A stretch of 64,000 nt of DNA from NCBI RefSeq assembly GCF_014205015.1, contig NZ_JACHMO010000001.1, positions 2,666,001 through 2,730,000 on the forward strand, read 5' to 3'. The DNA comes from Saccharothrix ecbatanensis. GTDB lineage: Bacteria > Actinomycetota > Actinomycetes > Mycobacteriales > Pseudonocardiaceae. A program made the position numbers and the translations under genes. The notes beneath the pieces were generated by a model. The model saw only the letters and a program-made list of their open reading frames with translations, ran no database searches and was not told where the DNA came from. Position 1 is the first letter of the stretch. Each line of letters opens with the position of its first letter. Shown here one piece after another: positions 25,950 to 34,725 of this stretch.

Positions 25950-26894
25950 ATGGCCGGAAAGGTGCCTTCGGTGGAGCTGGAGGTCGGGGACCGCGTCGTG
26001 CGGATCTCGAACCCGGATCGCGTCTACTTCCCCGCCCGCGGGGAGACCAAGCTCGACCTCGCCCGGTACTACCTGTCGGTCGGCGACGGCATCGTGCGCG
26101 CGCTGCGGGACCGGCCGTGCATGATGCACCGCTTCCCGTCCGGGGTGACGGGCGAGAAGGTGCACCAGAAGCGGCTGCCGCAGGGCGCGCCGCCGTGGGT
26201 GCCGACCGTGCGGGTGCACTTCCCCCGGTACAACCGGCATGCCGACGAGCTGTGCGTGGCCGATGTGGCGGACGTGGTGTGGGCGGTGCAGATGTCGACG
26301 GTGGAGTTCCACCCGTGGAACTCGCGGCGGTTCGACACCGAGAAGCCGGACGAGTGGCGGATCGACCTGGACCCGATGCCGGACTGCCCGTTCGACCGGG
26401 TCCGGCGGGTCGCTCACGTGGCGCACGAGGTGTTGGACGAGTTGGGCGCGGTGGGCTGGCCGAAGACCTCCGGTGGGGCCGGGATGCACATCTACGTGCG
26501 GATCAAGCCCGAGTGGGGGTTCACGGACGTGCGGCGGGCGGCGTTGGCGTTCGCGCGGGAGGTGGAGCGGCGCGCGCCGGACGACGTGACGACGGCGTGG
26601 TGGCGGCGGGACCGTGACCCGAGCAGCTTGTTCGTCGACTACAACCAAAATGCCCGCGACCACACGATCGCCGCTGCTTATTCGGTGCGGGGCGTGGCGG
26701 AGGCGACCGTGTCCACGCCGGTGCGGTGGGACGAGGTCGACTCGCTCGACCCGCGTGACTTCACCATCGCCACGGTGCCCGCCCGGTTCGCCGAGCTGGG
26801 CGACCTGCACGCCGGGATCGACGACGCGGTGTTCGGGCTGGAGCCGTTGCTGGAGTGGGCGGACCGGGACGGCGAGGAAGTCCCCGAGGAGTGA
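25950..26894 (+). CDS. LigD-type polymerase domain protein (archaeo-eukaryotic primase fold)
   Basis: 314 residues, a stand-alone version of the polymerase domain of bacterial NHEJ ligase LigD. Motifs: PDRVYFP near residue 24, KRLPQGAPPWVPTV, catalytic Asp pair in RIDLDPMPD (about 133-140), and KTSGGAGMHIYV. The basic 5'-phosphate pocket residues appear to be kept. The family fills gaps with ribonucleotides during end joining. No ku or ligase gene is adjacent, so it may act with partners encoded elsewhere. It is convergent with a second primase-fold gene only 23 bp away. Confidence 0.88.
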   Translation: MAGKVPSVELEVGDRVVRISNPDRVYFPARGETKLDLARYYLSVGDGIVRALRDRPCMMHRFPSGVTGEKVHQKRLPQGAPPWVPTVRVHFPRYNRHADELCVADVADVVWAVQMSTVEFHPWNSRRFDTEKPDEWRIDLDPMPDCPFDRVRRVAHVAHEVLDELGAVGWPKTSGGAGMHIYVRIKPEWGFTDVRRAALAFAREVERRAPDDVTTAWWRRDRDPSSLFVDYNQNARDHTIAAAYSVRGVAEATVSTPVRWDEVDSLDPRDFTIATVPARFAELGDLHAGIDDAVFGLEPLLEWADRDGEEVPEE

Positions 26895-26921
26895 GGTTTC
26901 AGCGAGGAGTGTTGGTTTCAG
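26885..26921. repeat. Direct repeat spanning the two primase-gene ends
   Basis: CGAGGAGTGAGGTTTCAG (26885-26902) and CGAGGAGTGTTGGTTTCAG (26903-26921) are abutting near-copies. The first carries the stop of the + strand gene and the second the stop of the - strand gene. Confidence 0.75.
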
Positions 26922-27739
26922 CGCAGCACGCGTGGTCGACGGCGGCCCAGCGCGATGCCGTTCTCGATGTGGTGCAGCGACTCCCGCTCGGTCCAGCCCT
27001 CGATGCCATTGTGGGTCGAGGCGGCGGCCAGCAGGAGTGACGTCGCGGTCGCCTCGTCCAGCCAGCCCGCGCCGACCAGTTCACCGAGCCGGCACGCGGC
27101 GGTGAACACGGTGTGCGCGCGTCCGCCAGGTCTCGCTTCGCGGACGCGTTCCACCTCGCCGTCCACGGCGGCGGCACGGTAGGCGTCGACGCGGCGTGGC
27201 GACGGGCGTTGGGTGGGGATCGGCAGGTCCTCGGGCGGCGGTGGGGTCAGCACGGCGACCAGCCAGTCCGGCGCTGGGGCGACCGGGGCGTCCCGCAGCA
27301 CCTGGTACCGGTGCGGGCCCAGGAGCGACCCGGCGGCCACGACGTACCCGCCGACACCCCTGGTGTCGACGTGCGGCGCGATCCGGCCGACGGTGTTGCC
27401 CAGCGGCACGTCCGGCGCGTGGAAGTACCGGTGCTCTCCCCCGCTGGGCGTGGCGACCGTGTACGTGTCACGCGGGTCTTCCGCGCCGTGCTGCCAGGCG
27501 CGGCGGGCGAACGCCTCCCGGCCGTGCGGGACGTCGAGGTCGACCACCAGCAACCCGGCCGGACCGCACGCGATGCCGACGTTGTAGGCGCGGCGCGACC
27601 ACCAGTGCCTGATCCGGTCACGGTTCAGCGTGGCCTCGTCGTCCCAGCCGCGCAGGGCGGGAACTTTGCCGTGCGGGCGCAACGGCACCACGGGCCAGCC
27701 TCGTGCGGCGGCGGCCAATGCCGCCCGGTACCTGCTCAT
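26918..27739 (-). CDS. Bifunctional DNA primase/polymerase (Prim-Pol) domain protein
   Basis: 273 residues. Residues ~5-165 form the Prim-Pol domain (YRAALAAAARGWPVVPLRPHGKVPAL, then LLVVDLDVPHG with the catalytic DxD, then HRYFHAPD and TRGVGGYVVAAGS). A C-terminal helical segment follows (AHTVFTAACRLGELVGAGWLDEATATSLLLAAA), as in plasmid and phage primases but without a helicase domain. Such short forms are common on actinomycete chromosomes and integrative elements. No integrase or att site is visible nearby. The start follows GGGGGAGA. Confidence 0.88.
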   Translation of the reverse strand: MSRYRAALAAAARGWPVVPLRPHGKVPALRGWDDEATLNRDRIRHWWSRRAYNVGIACGPAGLLVVDLDVPHGREAFARRAWQHGAEDPRDTYTVATPSGGEHRYFHAPDVPLGNTVGRIAPHVDTRGVGGYVVAAGSLLGPHRYQVLRDAPVAPAPDWLVAVLTPPPPEDLPIPTQRPSPRRVDAYRAAAVDGEVERVREARPGGRAHTVFTAACRLGELVGAGWLDEATATSLLLAAASTHNGIEGWTERESLHHIENGIALGRRRPRVLR

Positions 27740-27934
27740 GCTCGTCTCCCCCTGGTGTCGGGCAACGGGGGAAGCGCCGCCGATGTCCAGTCTGCCGGGG
27801 TCGGGACTGCCGGAACAGGGCCACCAGGACGCCGTGCGCTGGGCGAGCCGGAGTCCCTCACGCAGTAGGTGGGTACCCGGCAGGTGCAACGGGTAGTCGA
27901 CAGCGGAACCGACCGGATGGAGGCGTGAACGACC

Positions 27935-28336
27935 ATGTCCGCGATGACGATGATGGACACCTACCCCGCCGAGATCAACCTGGACCGGAGCAAGCTCGCG
28001 GCCACCATCGACGCGCTGATCGAGTGCGCGGAGGCGTGCACGGCCTGCGCGGACGCGTGCCTGAGCGAGAGCTCGGTCGCCGAGTTGACCAAGTGCGTGC
28101 GGACCAACCTGGACTGCGCGGACGTCTGCGGCACGACCGCACGGGTGTTGTCCCGGCACACGGGTTACGACGCGAACATCAGCCGCACGCTGCTGGAGGC
28201 GTGCGCGATGGTCTGCAAGTCGTGCGGTGACGAGTGCGCTTCGCACGCGTCGATGCACGAGCACTGCCGGGTGTGCGCTGAGGCGTGCCGGGCCTGTGAG
28301 CAGGCATGTCTGGATCTGCTGGCCGCCATGAGCTGA
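27935..28336 (+). CDS. Cys-rich four-helix copper-storage protein (Csp/DUF326)
   Basis: 133 residues with paired cysteines along four helices: CAEACTACADACL, CVRTNLDCADVCG, CAMVCKSCGDECASH, HCRVCAEACRACEQAC. The CxxxC spacing is that of Csp1/Csp3-like proteins, which line a helix bundle with Cys thiols to hold many Cu(I) ions. There is no signal peptide, so storage would be cytosolic. A GGGTAG element 39 bases upstream could be part of a stress promoter. Confidence 0.9.
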   Translation: MSAMTMMDTYPAEINLDRSKLAATIDALIECAEACTACADACLSESSVAELTKCVRTNLDCADVCGTTARVLSRHTGYDANISRTLLEACAMVCKSCGDECASHASMHEHCRVCAEACRACEQACLDLLAAMS

Positions 28337-28344
28337 CCGAGGTG

Positions 28345-28365
28345 TACCCGTGGCGCACACGGGTA
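28345..28365. promoter_or_regulatory. Inverted repeat TACCCGTG-N5-CACGGGTA
   Basis: An 8-5-8 inverted repeat between the copper-protein stop and the PEBP-like gene, ending 33 bases before its start. It may be an operator, a weak terminator, or a GGGTA-type promoter element. Confidence 0.45.
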
Positions 28366-28398
28366 GGCCACTGGTCGGACGAGTGGAAGGAGCCCACC

Positions 28399-29040
28399 AT
28401 GCCCGATCCAGGGAGCCACGCCTACGACGTCCGCCGCACGCGCCTGCGTGCCGAGTACGACGACCAAGGCGTGCCGGACCAGCGCGCCGACCGGGCGGCG
28501 AACGAGGAACTCCAACGCGACCACCCGCCCCGTGCCGTCGGTGAGCGGGCGGCCGGCCCGCCCGGCGGCGGTGGCGGCGTCGAGGAGGACGGCGGCCTCA
28601 ACGCCCGCAGCGCCGCGTTCAGCGGTCACACGATGATCCCCGACCGGTACTCGTACGAGGGCGGCAACACGTCGCCGCCGTTGGAGTGGTCGGACGTGCC
28701 GTCGGGCACGGCGGAGTTGGCGTTGCTGTGCGAGGACCCGGACGCGCCGAGCGGCACGTTCACGCACTGGGTGGTCACCGGCATCCCCGCGGACGTGACC
28801 TCGATCGAGGAGGGGGCCGTGCCGCCGGGCGCGGTCGTCGGCCGCAACGGCTTCGGCGAACAGGGCTGGGGCGGACCCCGGCCACCGGTCGGCGACGAGC
28901 CGCACCGGTACATCTTCCGCGTGTACGCGGTCGACCGCCCGCTAGGACTAGGCGAAGGCGTCACCGCGGACGACCTACGCAGCGCGATCAAGGGCCGCGT
29001 CCTAGCCCACGGCACCCTCGTAGGCCTATTCGGCCGCTAA
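28399..29040 (+). CDS. YbhB/YbcL (PEBP/RKIP-like) protein
   Basis: 213 residues. The first ~70 are hydrophilic and Gly/Pro-rich (DYDDQGVPDQRADR, PPGGGGGVEEDGG). The rest is the PEBP fold: MIPDRYSYEGGNTSPPLEW, the anion-pocket motif LLCEDPDAPSGTFTHW, and HRYIFRVYAVD. Bacterial members bind small ligands and are often stress-linked; their role is unclear. The start at 28399 is fixed by AAGGAG at 28387. The disordered head is longer than in usual family members. Confidence 0.9.
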   Translation: MPDPGSHAYDVRRTRLRAEYDDQGVPDQRADRAANEELQRDHPPRAVGERAAGPPGGGGGVEEDGGLNARSAAFSGHTMIPDRYSYEGGNTSPPLEWSDVPSGTAELALLCEDPDAPSGTFTHWVVTGIPADVTSIEEGAVPPGAVVGRNGFGEQGWGGPRPPVGDEPHRYIFRVYAVDRPLGLGEGVTADDLRSAIKGRVLAHGTLVGLFGR

Positions 29041-29275
29041 CCCCAGGACCGTTTACTCGGGCCGGCTGACCCGCGCGCCAGTCGGCCCACCTGCTGACCG
29101 CGCTGGCTGACTCGGCAGCAGCTGACTCCGGGCTGACTCGGCGCCTGGCTGGCCGACCCCGCATCCGCTGCCCCCAGCCCCGCTGCCCGCGCCCGCTGAC
29201 CCGCACCTGCCTGCCCGCTGAAGATCCTGGCGTGGGTGGAGGACCGAGGATCCAGGCCCGCCACCCACGCCGGAG
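29041..29275. repeat. Intergenic GCTGAC-rich irregular repeats
   Basis: The 235-bp gap between convergent genes contains at least six irregularly spaced GCTGAC(C/T) words (near 29064, 29093, 29105, 29119, 29130, 29194). No ORF or RNA was recognised. Confidence 0.5.
29229..29271. terminator. Bidirectional hairpin between convergent genes
   Basis: An 11-bp perfect inverted repeat GGCGTGGGTGG (29229-29239) / CCACCCACGCC (29261-29271) ends five bases before the stop of the minus-strand gene. No T-run. Confidence 0.55.
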
Positions 29276-30373
29276 TCAGCCGAGCTGCGCGATGGTGGCC
29301 CGGCAGCCGAAGCAGTACCCGCCCACGCGGTAATACCGGCCGGTTGACCAGACCGTCGCCGTGCCCGGTACCGCGGCGATACCACGCATCCCGCTGTACG
29401 CCAGCCCTTCCGGGGACTCCGTGCTCCACTCCCCAGCCACGTGATGCCCCAGGAATGGCGCCGACTCGCGCCCCACCTTGGTCTCCCCCGCCACCCACAG
29501 GCCGCCACGCCCGTCGTCCGCCACCGCGTTGAGCCTGGTCCCGGCCGCAACGACGGGCATCTTCACCTCCGTCCACACGCCGTCGGCCCAGCTCAGCGTC
29601 AACGGCCGACCGTCCGCACGACCCACCGCCCACACCCGGTCCGCCACCGCGACCACGTCCGTCAACTCCACCTGATGCGCGCCGACCGAAGGCACCGGGA
29701 CTTCCTTCCAGCCCGCGCCGTCCCAGCGCCACGACACCCCACGTGACGCCGCTCCGGCCAGCCCGCCCTCGGTGCCGACCGCCCACACGTCACCGGTCGG
29801 CCCGCCCGACACGCCCTCCGCCTTCGCGTACGTCCCCACCACAGGCAGGACGAACCGCTCCAGCGCCGTCCCGTTCCAGCGGTGCGCGACCGGGCGTTCG
29901 GTCAAGCCGGAACCCTCCCGACCGACCGCCCAACCGAGCCCGACGTCGGACGCGAACGTGACGTCCGACAGCCGTGCGCTATCGCCTTCGGGCGCGACAC
30001 CCACGGCCTTCGTCCACACCCCGCCGCGTTGCGCCAACAGCAACGGCCGCATGACGCCGGACACCAGGTCGTGCCCGGCGACGAGCACCCCATCGCCCCG
30101 AGCGTCCACGGCGCGCAACGTCGGGGAGTTCGTCGCCGGCGGGTTCGCCTCGTGCCGCCACGCCGAGCCGTCCCAGCGCAGCAGGAACAGCCCGCCGCCC
30201 ACCTCGGTGAACCCGACCGCGTAGGCCAGGTCCGGCCCCACCGCGCTGACGTCGTCCAGCAGGTAGTCCAGTCCCGACGGCGGCGCGGCGACCCGCGTCC
30301 AACCCCGGGTGTCGGCATGTGCCGTCGTCGTGAGCATTCCGAGCGCGACCGCCGCGACGGTCGCCTTCCGCAT
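29276..30373 (-). CDS. Secreted WAVG-repeat (beta-propeller-like) protein
   Basis: 365 residues. A signal peptide spans about residues 1-20 (ends TTTAHA). The rest repeats a ~45-residue pattern with WAVG/YAVG and WDG-x-W-beta strands (AYAVGFTEVGGG, GWAVGREGSG, DVWAVGTEGG, VWAVGRADG), suggesting a beta-propeller of about seven blades. A late Cys pair lies near YCFGCR. No catalytic motif is seen. The ATG at 30373 follows GGAGGAG with a slightly long gap; a GTG one codon earlier is possible. Confidence 0.75.
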   Translation of the reverse strand: MRKATVAAVALGMLTTTAHADTRGWTRVAAPPSGLDYLLDDVSAVGPDLAYAVGFTEVGGGLFLLRWDGSAWRHEANPPATNSPTLRAVDARGDGVLVAGHDLVSGVMRPLLLAQRGGVWTKAVGVAPEGDSARLSDVTFASDVGLGWAVGREGSGLTERPVAHRWNGTALERFVLPVVGTYAKAEGVSGGPTGDVWAVGTEGGLAGAASRGVSWRWDGAGWKEVPVPSVGAHQVELTDVVAVADRVWAVGRADGRPLTLSWADGVWTEVKMPVVAAGTRLNAVADDGRGGLWVAGETKVGRESAPFLGHHVAGEWSTESPEGLAYSGMRGIAAVPGTATVWSTGRYYRVGGYCFGCRATIAQLG

Positions 30374-30600
30374 CACGCCCACCATCTCCTCCATGTGATC
30401 GAGTCGCCACGGAGTGTCGCGGGCCCGCCGGCCCCGGCGGAAGATCGATCCGGCGACGGTAAGGAGGCGGTAAGACCCTGCGCGAGGCGTGATCACGCCG
30501 CTGGATACCTGGCCGTGTTCATCCGTTCGAGAAGTGGTGCGACTGGGGGTTGCCGATAGCATCGATACAGGGGGCACTATGGATCACTTTGAGGTTCGTC

Positions 30601-31131
30601 ATGGACGACGGTGACCTCGTCGAACGATTCACCCGCCGACTGCGGCTGTTCGACTCGAACGCGGACGGCATCGTGCGGCGGCGGGACGTGGTGGCGGCGG
30701 CCGAGCGGCTGGTGCGCGTGTTCCGCGTCGACCCGAGGTCGATCGGGGCCGAACGGATCCGGACCGCGTACGAGATGCTGTCGTTGGCGCTGCTCGCGGA
30801 GTTCGGCGACCAGGCCAGGGACGAGGTCGCGGTGCCGCGGTTCGCCGAGGCGCTGGCCGCGGACCCGTGCCGCCGGACCGACCTGGGCCACCGGATCGCC
30901 GGTGCCGACGCGGTGGCCGTGCGCGAATGCCTCGCTCCGATCGGCGCCTCGGTCAAGGCCGAGCACGTCGCCGAGGTGATCGTGGTGCTCGGCGCCCACC
31001 CCGGCCACCAATGGTTGATCCAGCAGACCCTGGAACGCGACGCCGCGCTGATCCTGCGCGCCGCCGTGATCCGCCCCTTCGCCGCGTACTTCGCCGGTTG
31101 CGGCTACCCGGGCCTCTACGGCCGGGCCTAG
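30601..31131 (+). CDS. EF-hand domain protein
   Basis: 176 residues. One canonical calcium loop DSNADGIVRRRD lies near residues 17-28, and a second, degenerate hand may lie near 120-150 (IGASVKAEHVAEVIVVLG). This resembles the soluble calerythrin-like EF-hand proteins of actinomycetes. It may buffer or sense calcium in the cytosol. Ten bases separate it from the methyltransferase gene. Confidence 0.8.
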   Translation: MDDGDLVERFTRRLRLFDSNADGIVRRRDVVAAAERLVRVFRVDPRSIGAERIRTAYEMLSLALLAEFGDQARDEVAVPRFAEALAADPCRRTDLGHRIAGADAVAVRECLAPIGASVKAEHVAEVIVVLGAHPGHQWLIQQTLERDAALILRAAVIRPFAAYFAGCGYPGLYGRA

Positions 31132-31141
31132 GGTCGGCAAC

Positions 31142-31873
31142 ATGGCGGACTCGGACGATCAGTACGACGAACTCGGCAAGCTCTACGAGCGCACCAAGCA
31201 CATCCCGACCGGTCTGGCCGAGCGCGCCACCTTTCTGTCCGCCCTGCCCGACCTGCGCGGCAAGTCCGTGCTGGACGTCGCGTGCGGCACCGGTTTCTAC
31301 CCGCGCGAGTTCCGCCGCCGGGGCGCGGTCCGGGTGGTCGGCGTCGACTCGGCGGCCGAGATGATCGGCTACGCCCGCGAGGTGGAGAGCCGCACACCGC
31401 AGGGCATCGAGTACCACCGGCAGGACGCGACGACGTTGCCGGTGCTGGGCGTGTTCGACGTGGTGACCGCCGTGTGGCTGCTCGGGTACGCCGAGGACGA
31501 GGCCGCGCTGGACCTGATGATCGGCAACCTGCGCGCCAACCTCGCGCCCGGCGGCACGCTCGCCGTGCTGGTGCCCAACCCCGACGCCGACTGGGACCTC
31601 CTCGCGGACTACGGCCGTTACGGCTACGAGGTCACCCGCACCGGGCCGGCCGGCGCACGGCAGCCGGTGGCGGTGCACGTGCTCGGCGACCCGCCGTTCG
31701 ACTTCGACTCGTTCTTCTGGCCCGGCGGCACGTTCGAGGCGGCCCTGACCCGGGGCGGCCTGACCGACGTCGCCCGGCACGCCACCGTGGTGCCCGACGA
31801 CGGGCGCGGTGAGGAGTTCTGGGGACCGCTGCGCCGCAGCCCGAGCTTCGCCGTCTACACCGGACGCGGGTGA
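31142..31873 (+). CDS. Class I SAM-dependent methyltransferase
   Basis: 243 residues. The SAM-binding glycine motif VLDVACGTGFYPREF lies near residues 43-57, VVGVDSAAEM holds the acidic ribose-binding Asp, and the motif IV-like stretch VFDVVTAVWLLGYAEDE follows. It is a ubiquinone/menaquinone-type small-molecule methyltransferase by fold; the substrate is unknown. Confidence 0.88.
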   Translation: MADSDDQYDELGKLYERTKHIPTGLAERATFLSALPDLRGKSVLDVACGTGFYPREFRRRGAVRVVGVDSAAEMIGYAREVESRTPQGIEYHRQDATTLPVLGVFDVVTAVWLLGYAEDEAALDLMIGNLRANLAPGGTLAVLVPNPDADWDLLADYGRYGYEVTRTGPAGARQPVAVHVLGDPPFDFDSFFWPGGTFEAALTRGGLTDVARHATVVPDDGRGEEFWGPLRRSPSFAVYTGRG

Positions 31874-31912
31874 TCCACAGCCGCTGTCGGACCCGGATGG
31901 CAGGATTTCCCC

Positions 31913-34717
31913 GTGACCGTTCCCGCAGTGCTGCGCACGCTGGCACGCCTCAGCGCGTCCGAGCAGCCGCAGCGGGTGCAGCTGGACCTGACCAAGACCG
32001 CCGGGTTGGTGTGGCTGGGCACGGACGAGACCGCGTGGAGCGCTCTCACCGAGCCCCCGGTGCAGCCGCGCTGGACGCCGATGCCGTGGACCGCGCGGGC
32101 GGACCAGCAGACGACCGTCGAGCGGCTGGCGTCGTTCGACGCGTTGCACCAGGAGGACCGGCTGCTGAGACTGGGCTGGGCGTTCCTGTGCGGGCCGGCG
32201 ACGGTGGGCGGCCAGCGCCGGCGGGTGTGCCTGCCGCTGGTCTCGCGGCCGGTGCGGCTGCACCACTCGGGCGGTCGGCGCTACATGTTCCACGTCGCCG
32301 GTGACGTGGCGATGTTCCCGCTGCTCACCGACTGGTCGAAGGCGGCCGAGCTGGAGACGCGGCTGGCCAGGGGCGAGGAGTGGATCAGAGCGACGCTGGC
32401 GGCCGGCGGGTTCGGCGACGTGCCGGTGCTGGGGCCGGAGCACGACCCGCGTGGGCTGATCAGCGGGAACGACCTCGTCGTGGTGGCCGGGGCCGGGTTG
32501 CACGCGGGTGAGCCGGTGGTCAGCACCGAGCGTGGTGCGGCGCTGTACTCGTGGGCGCGGACGCGGGGGGTCGAGCAGACCGCGCTGGCCGGGCTGTACT
32601 CGTCTGCGGAGGACACCGCGGAGGACGTCGACACCGCGACAGGTGACGTCACCGGGGCGTTGGCGTTGAGCCCCAGCCAACAGGCCGCCGTGCTGGCCGC
32701 CCGCGCCGCGCCGGTGACCGTGATCGGCGGACCGCCGGGCAGCGGCAAGACCCACACGCTGGCCGCGATCGCGCTGGACGCGGTGGCGTCGGGCCGTTCG
32801 GTGCTGTTGGCCAGCCGCACGCGCAACGCCGCCGACGTGCTCGGTGACGCGTTGCGGCGGGCCGGTGGTCCGGTGCCGGTGCTGTTCGGCGACTCCGAAT
32901 TGCGGCAGGAGATGGCGCGCGAGCTGGGCACCGGGCTGGCCGCCACCTCGGCGAAGGGCGAGCTCGACCGGCTCGACCACGCCAGGAAGGGCGCCATCGC
33001 GGCGGTCGCGCGGATCGAACGCGCGGTCGGTGCGGCGTTGCGGGACGAAGGCCTGGTAGAGGCCGCACTCCGGTTCCAGGCGCTCATGCCGGCACACCGT
33101 TCGGTCGCGCCGCGGGCCTTCGAGGAGGGAGTGGACTTCGAGCGACTGCACGGGCTCCTGCGCGCACGTCACGGCCTGTTCGGGCAGTGGCGGACGCGGT
33201 GGGCGGTCCGGTCGGCACGGCGGCTGACCGGCGCGGCGGACGACGTGGACGTGGTGGACCTGGAGGCGGCGGTGCGGGCCGCCGAGCAGTCCGCCGCGCA
33301 GGTCCGGGTCGCCGCGAACGGCGGCACGTCGACGGCCTCGCTGCGCGCGCTGCTCGCCGAGGAGGACGCACGCGGCCACACCGCGATCGCCGCCTGGCTC
33401 GCCACCCTCGCGGTGAGCAGACGTGGCGCCGGACCGCGTCGTGCGGTGGCTGCGTTGGCGACGTCGTTGCGGTCGGGTCGGGCGGCGCGGCGGCGGGCGT
33501 TGGCCGGGATCTCGACCGAGCACCTGGTCCAGGCACTGCCCCTGTGGGTGGGCACGCTGGCCGACGTGGAGGACATCCTGCCCGCCGTGCCGGGGATGTT
33601 CGACCTGGTGGTGATCGACGAGGCGAGTCACGTCGACCAGCCACTCGCCGCGCCCGCGTTGTTGCGCGGCAGACGGGTGGTGATCGGCGGCGATCCGCGT
33701 CAGCTGCGGCATGTGTCGTTCGTCGGCGACCACGCCGTGCGCGAGGCGTTGGCGGCGGAGGGCACGGAGTCGTTGGCGGACCGGCTCGACGTGCCCAAGG
33801 TGAGCCTGTTCGACGCGGGCGCGGCGGCGGCCGGGGTGCACTGGCTGACGGAGCACCACCGCTGCGCGCCGCACCTGATCGGGTTCGCCGCGAGCCGGTT
33901 CTACGAGGGTCGGATCGCGCTGCTCACCACGCACCCGTCGATCGCGGACGTGGACTGCATCGACGTCGAGCGGGTGGCGGGAGTCCGTGACAACAAGGGC
34001 GTCAACGAGGTCGAGGTGGACGCCGTGCTGGCGCACCTGCGCCGCCGGATCGCCGCTGGGGTGCGCTCGATCGGCGTGGTCACGCCGTTCCGGGCGCAGG
34101 CCGACGCGCTCGAACAGGCACTGCTCGACCGGTTGAGCCTGGACGAGATCACCACGGGTGGGGTGCGAGTCGGCACCGTCCACGGCGTGCAGGGCTCGGA
34201 GTTCGACGAGGTGGTGGTGAGCATCGCGCTCACCGACGAGGACCGGCCCGCTGCCTGGCGGTTCGCCAACGACCGGAACCTGCTGGCCGTGCTGACCACG
34301 CGGGCCCGGCGGCTGGTGCACGTGATCACGTCGGCGGGTGAGCCGGTCGGCCTCCTCGCGGAGTACCTGCGGCACGCGGAAGTCCCGCCCGACGAGACCG
34401 AGGGCGTTCCGCCGTCCGACGACTGGACCGTGCGGCTTGCGACCGAGCTGACCGGCCTGGGCATCACCGTGCGCACCGGCTATCCGGTGGGTCAGTGGCG
34501 GGTGGACCTGGTCGTCGGCGAACGGGCGTCGGCCGTCGCGCTGGACACCCGACCGCACCCGGACGGCACGGCCGCGCACCTGGCCCGGTGGCGTGCCCTG
34601 CGCGGCGCGGGCTGGCGGATCCACGACGCGTTCCCCAGCCGGTTCGACCACGACCCGGCACGCGCCGCCGTCGAGCTGGCCCAGGAGCTGAACCCGCAAC
34701 CCGCCCACCGCTCGTAG
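31913..34717 (+). CDS. SF1-type DNA/RNA helicase with degenerate C-terminal nuclease-like domain
   Basis: 934 residues. Walker A GGPPGSGKT near residue 271, Walker B VVIDEAS near 566, motif III GDPRQL, motif IV-V GVVTPFRAQ near 722 and GTVHGVQGSEFDEVVVS near 754, motif VI NLLAVLTTRARR. This places it in the DNA2/NAM7/UPF1-like helicases. The N-terminal ~250 residues match no family I recognise. The last ~85 residues (TVRTGYPVGQWRVDLVVG, ASAVALDTRPHPDG, WRALRGAGWRIHDAFP) look like a DUF559/Vsr PD-(D/E)XK domain, where RVDLVV keeps the Asp but the ExK/EiD position reads ALD. That suggests loss of cutting activity. Helicases with Vsr-like tails occur in phage-defence systems; a role here is inferred. 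Confidence 0.85.
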   Translation: MTVPAVLRTLARLSASEQPQRVQLDLTKTAGLVWLGTDETAWSALTEPPVQPRWTPMPWTARADQQTTVERLASFDALHQEDRLLRLGWAFLCGPATVGGQRRRVCLPLVSRPVRLHHSGGRRYMFHVAGDVAMFPLLTDWSKAAELETRLARGEEWIRATLAAGGFGDVPVLGPEHDPRGLISGNDLVVVAGAGLHAGEPVVSTERGAALYSWARTRGVEQTALAGLYSSAEDTAEDVDTATGDVTGALALSPSQQAAVLAARAAPVTVIGGPPGSGKTHTLAAIALDAVASGRSVLLASRTRNAADVLGDALRRAGGPVPVLFGDSELRQEMARELGTGLAATSAKGELDRLDHARKGAIAAVARIERAVGAALRDEGLVEAALRFQALMPAHRSVAPRAFEEGVDFERLHGLLRARHGLFGQWRTRWAVRSARRLTGAADDVDVVDLEAAVRAAEQSAAQVRVAANGGTSTASLRALLAEEDARGHTAIAAWLATLAVSRRGAGPRRAVAALATSLRSGRAARRRALAGISTEHLVQALPLWVGTLADVEDILPAVPGMFDLVVIDEASHVDQPLAAPALLRGRRVVIGGDPRQLRHVSFVGDHAVREALAAEGTESLADRLDVPKVSLFDAGAAAAGVHWLTEHHRCAPHLIGFAASRFYEGRIALLTTHPSIADVDCIDVERVAGVRDNKGVNEVEVDAVLAHLRRRIAAGVRSIGVVTPFRAQADALEQALLDRLSLDEITTGGVRVGTVHGVQGSEFDEVVVSIALTDEDRPAAWRFANDRNLLAVLTTRARRLVHVITSAGEPVGLLAEYLRHAEVPPDETEGVPPSDDWTVRLATELTGLGITVRTGYPVGQWRVDLVVGERASAVALDTRPHPDGTAAHLARWRALRGAGWRIHDAFPSRFDHDPARAAVELAQELNPQPAHRS

Positions 34718-34725
34718 CGGCTTCG

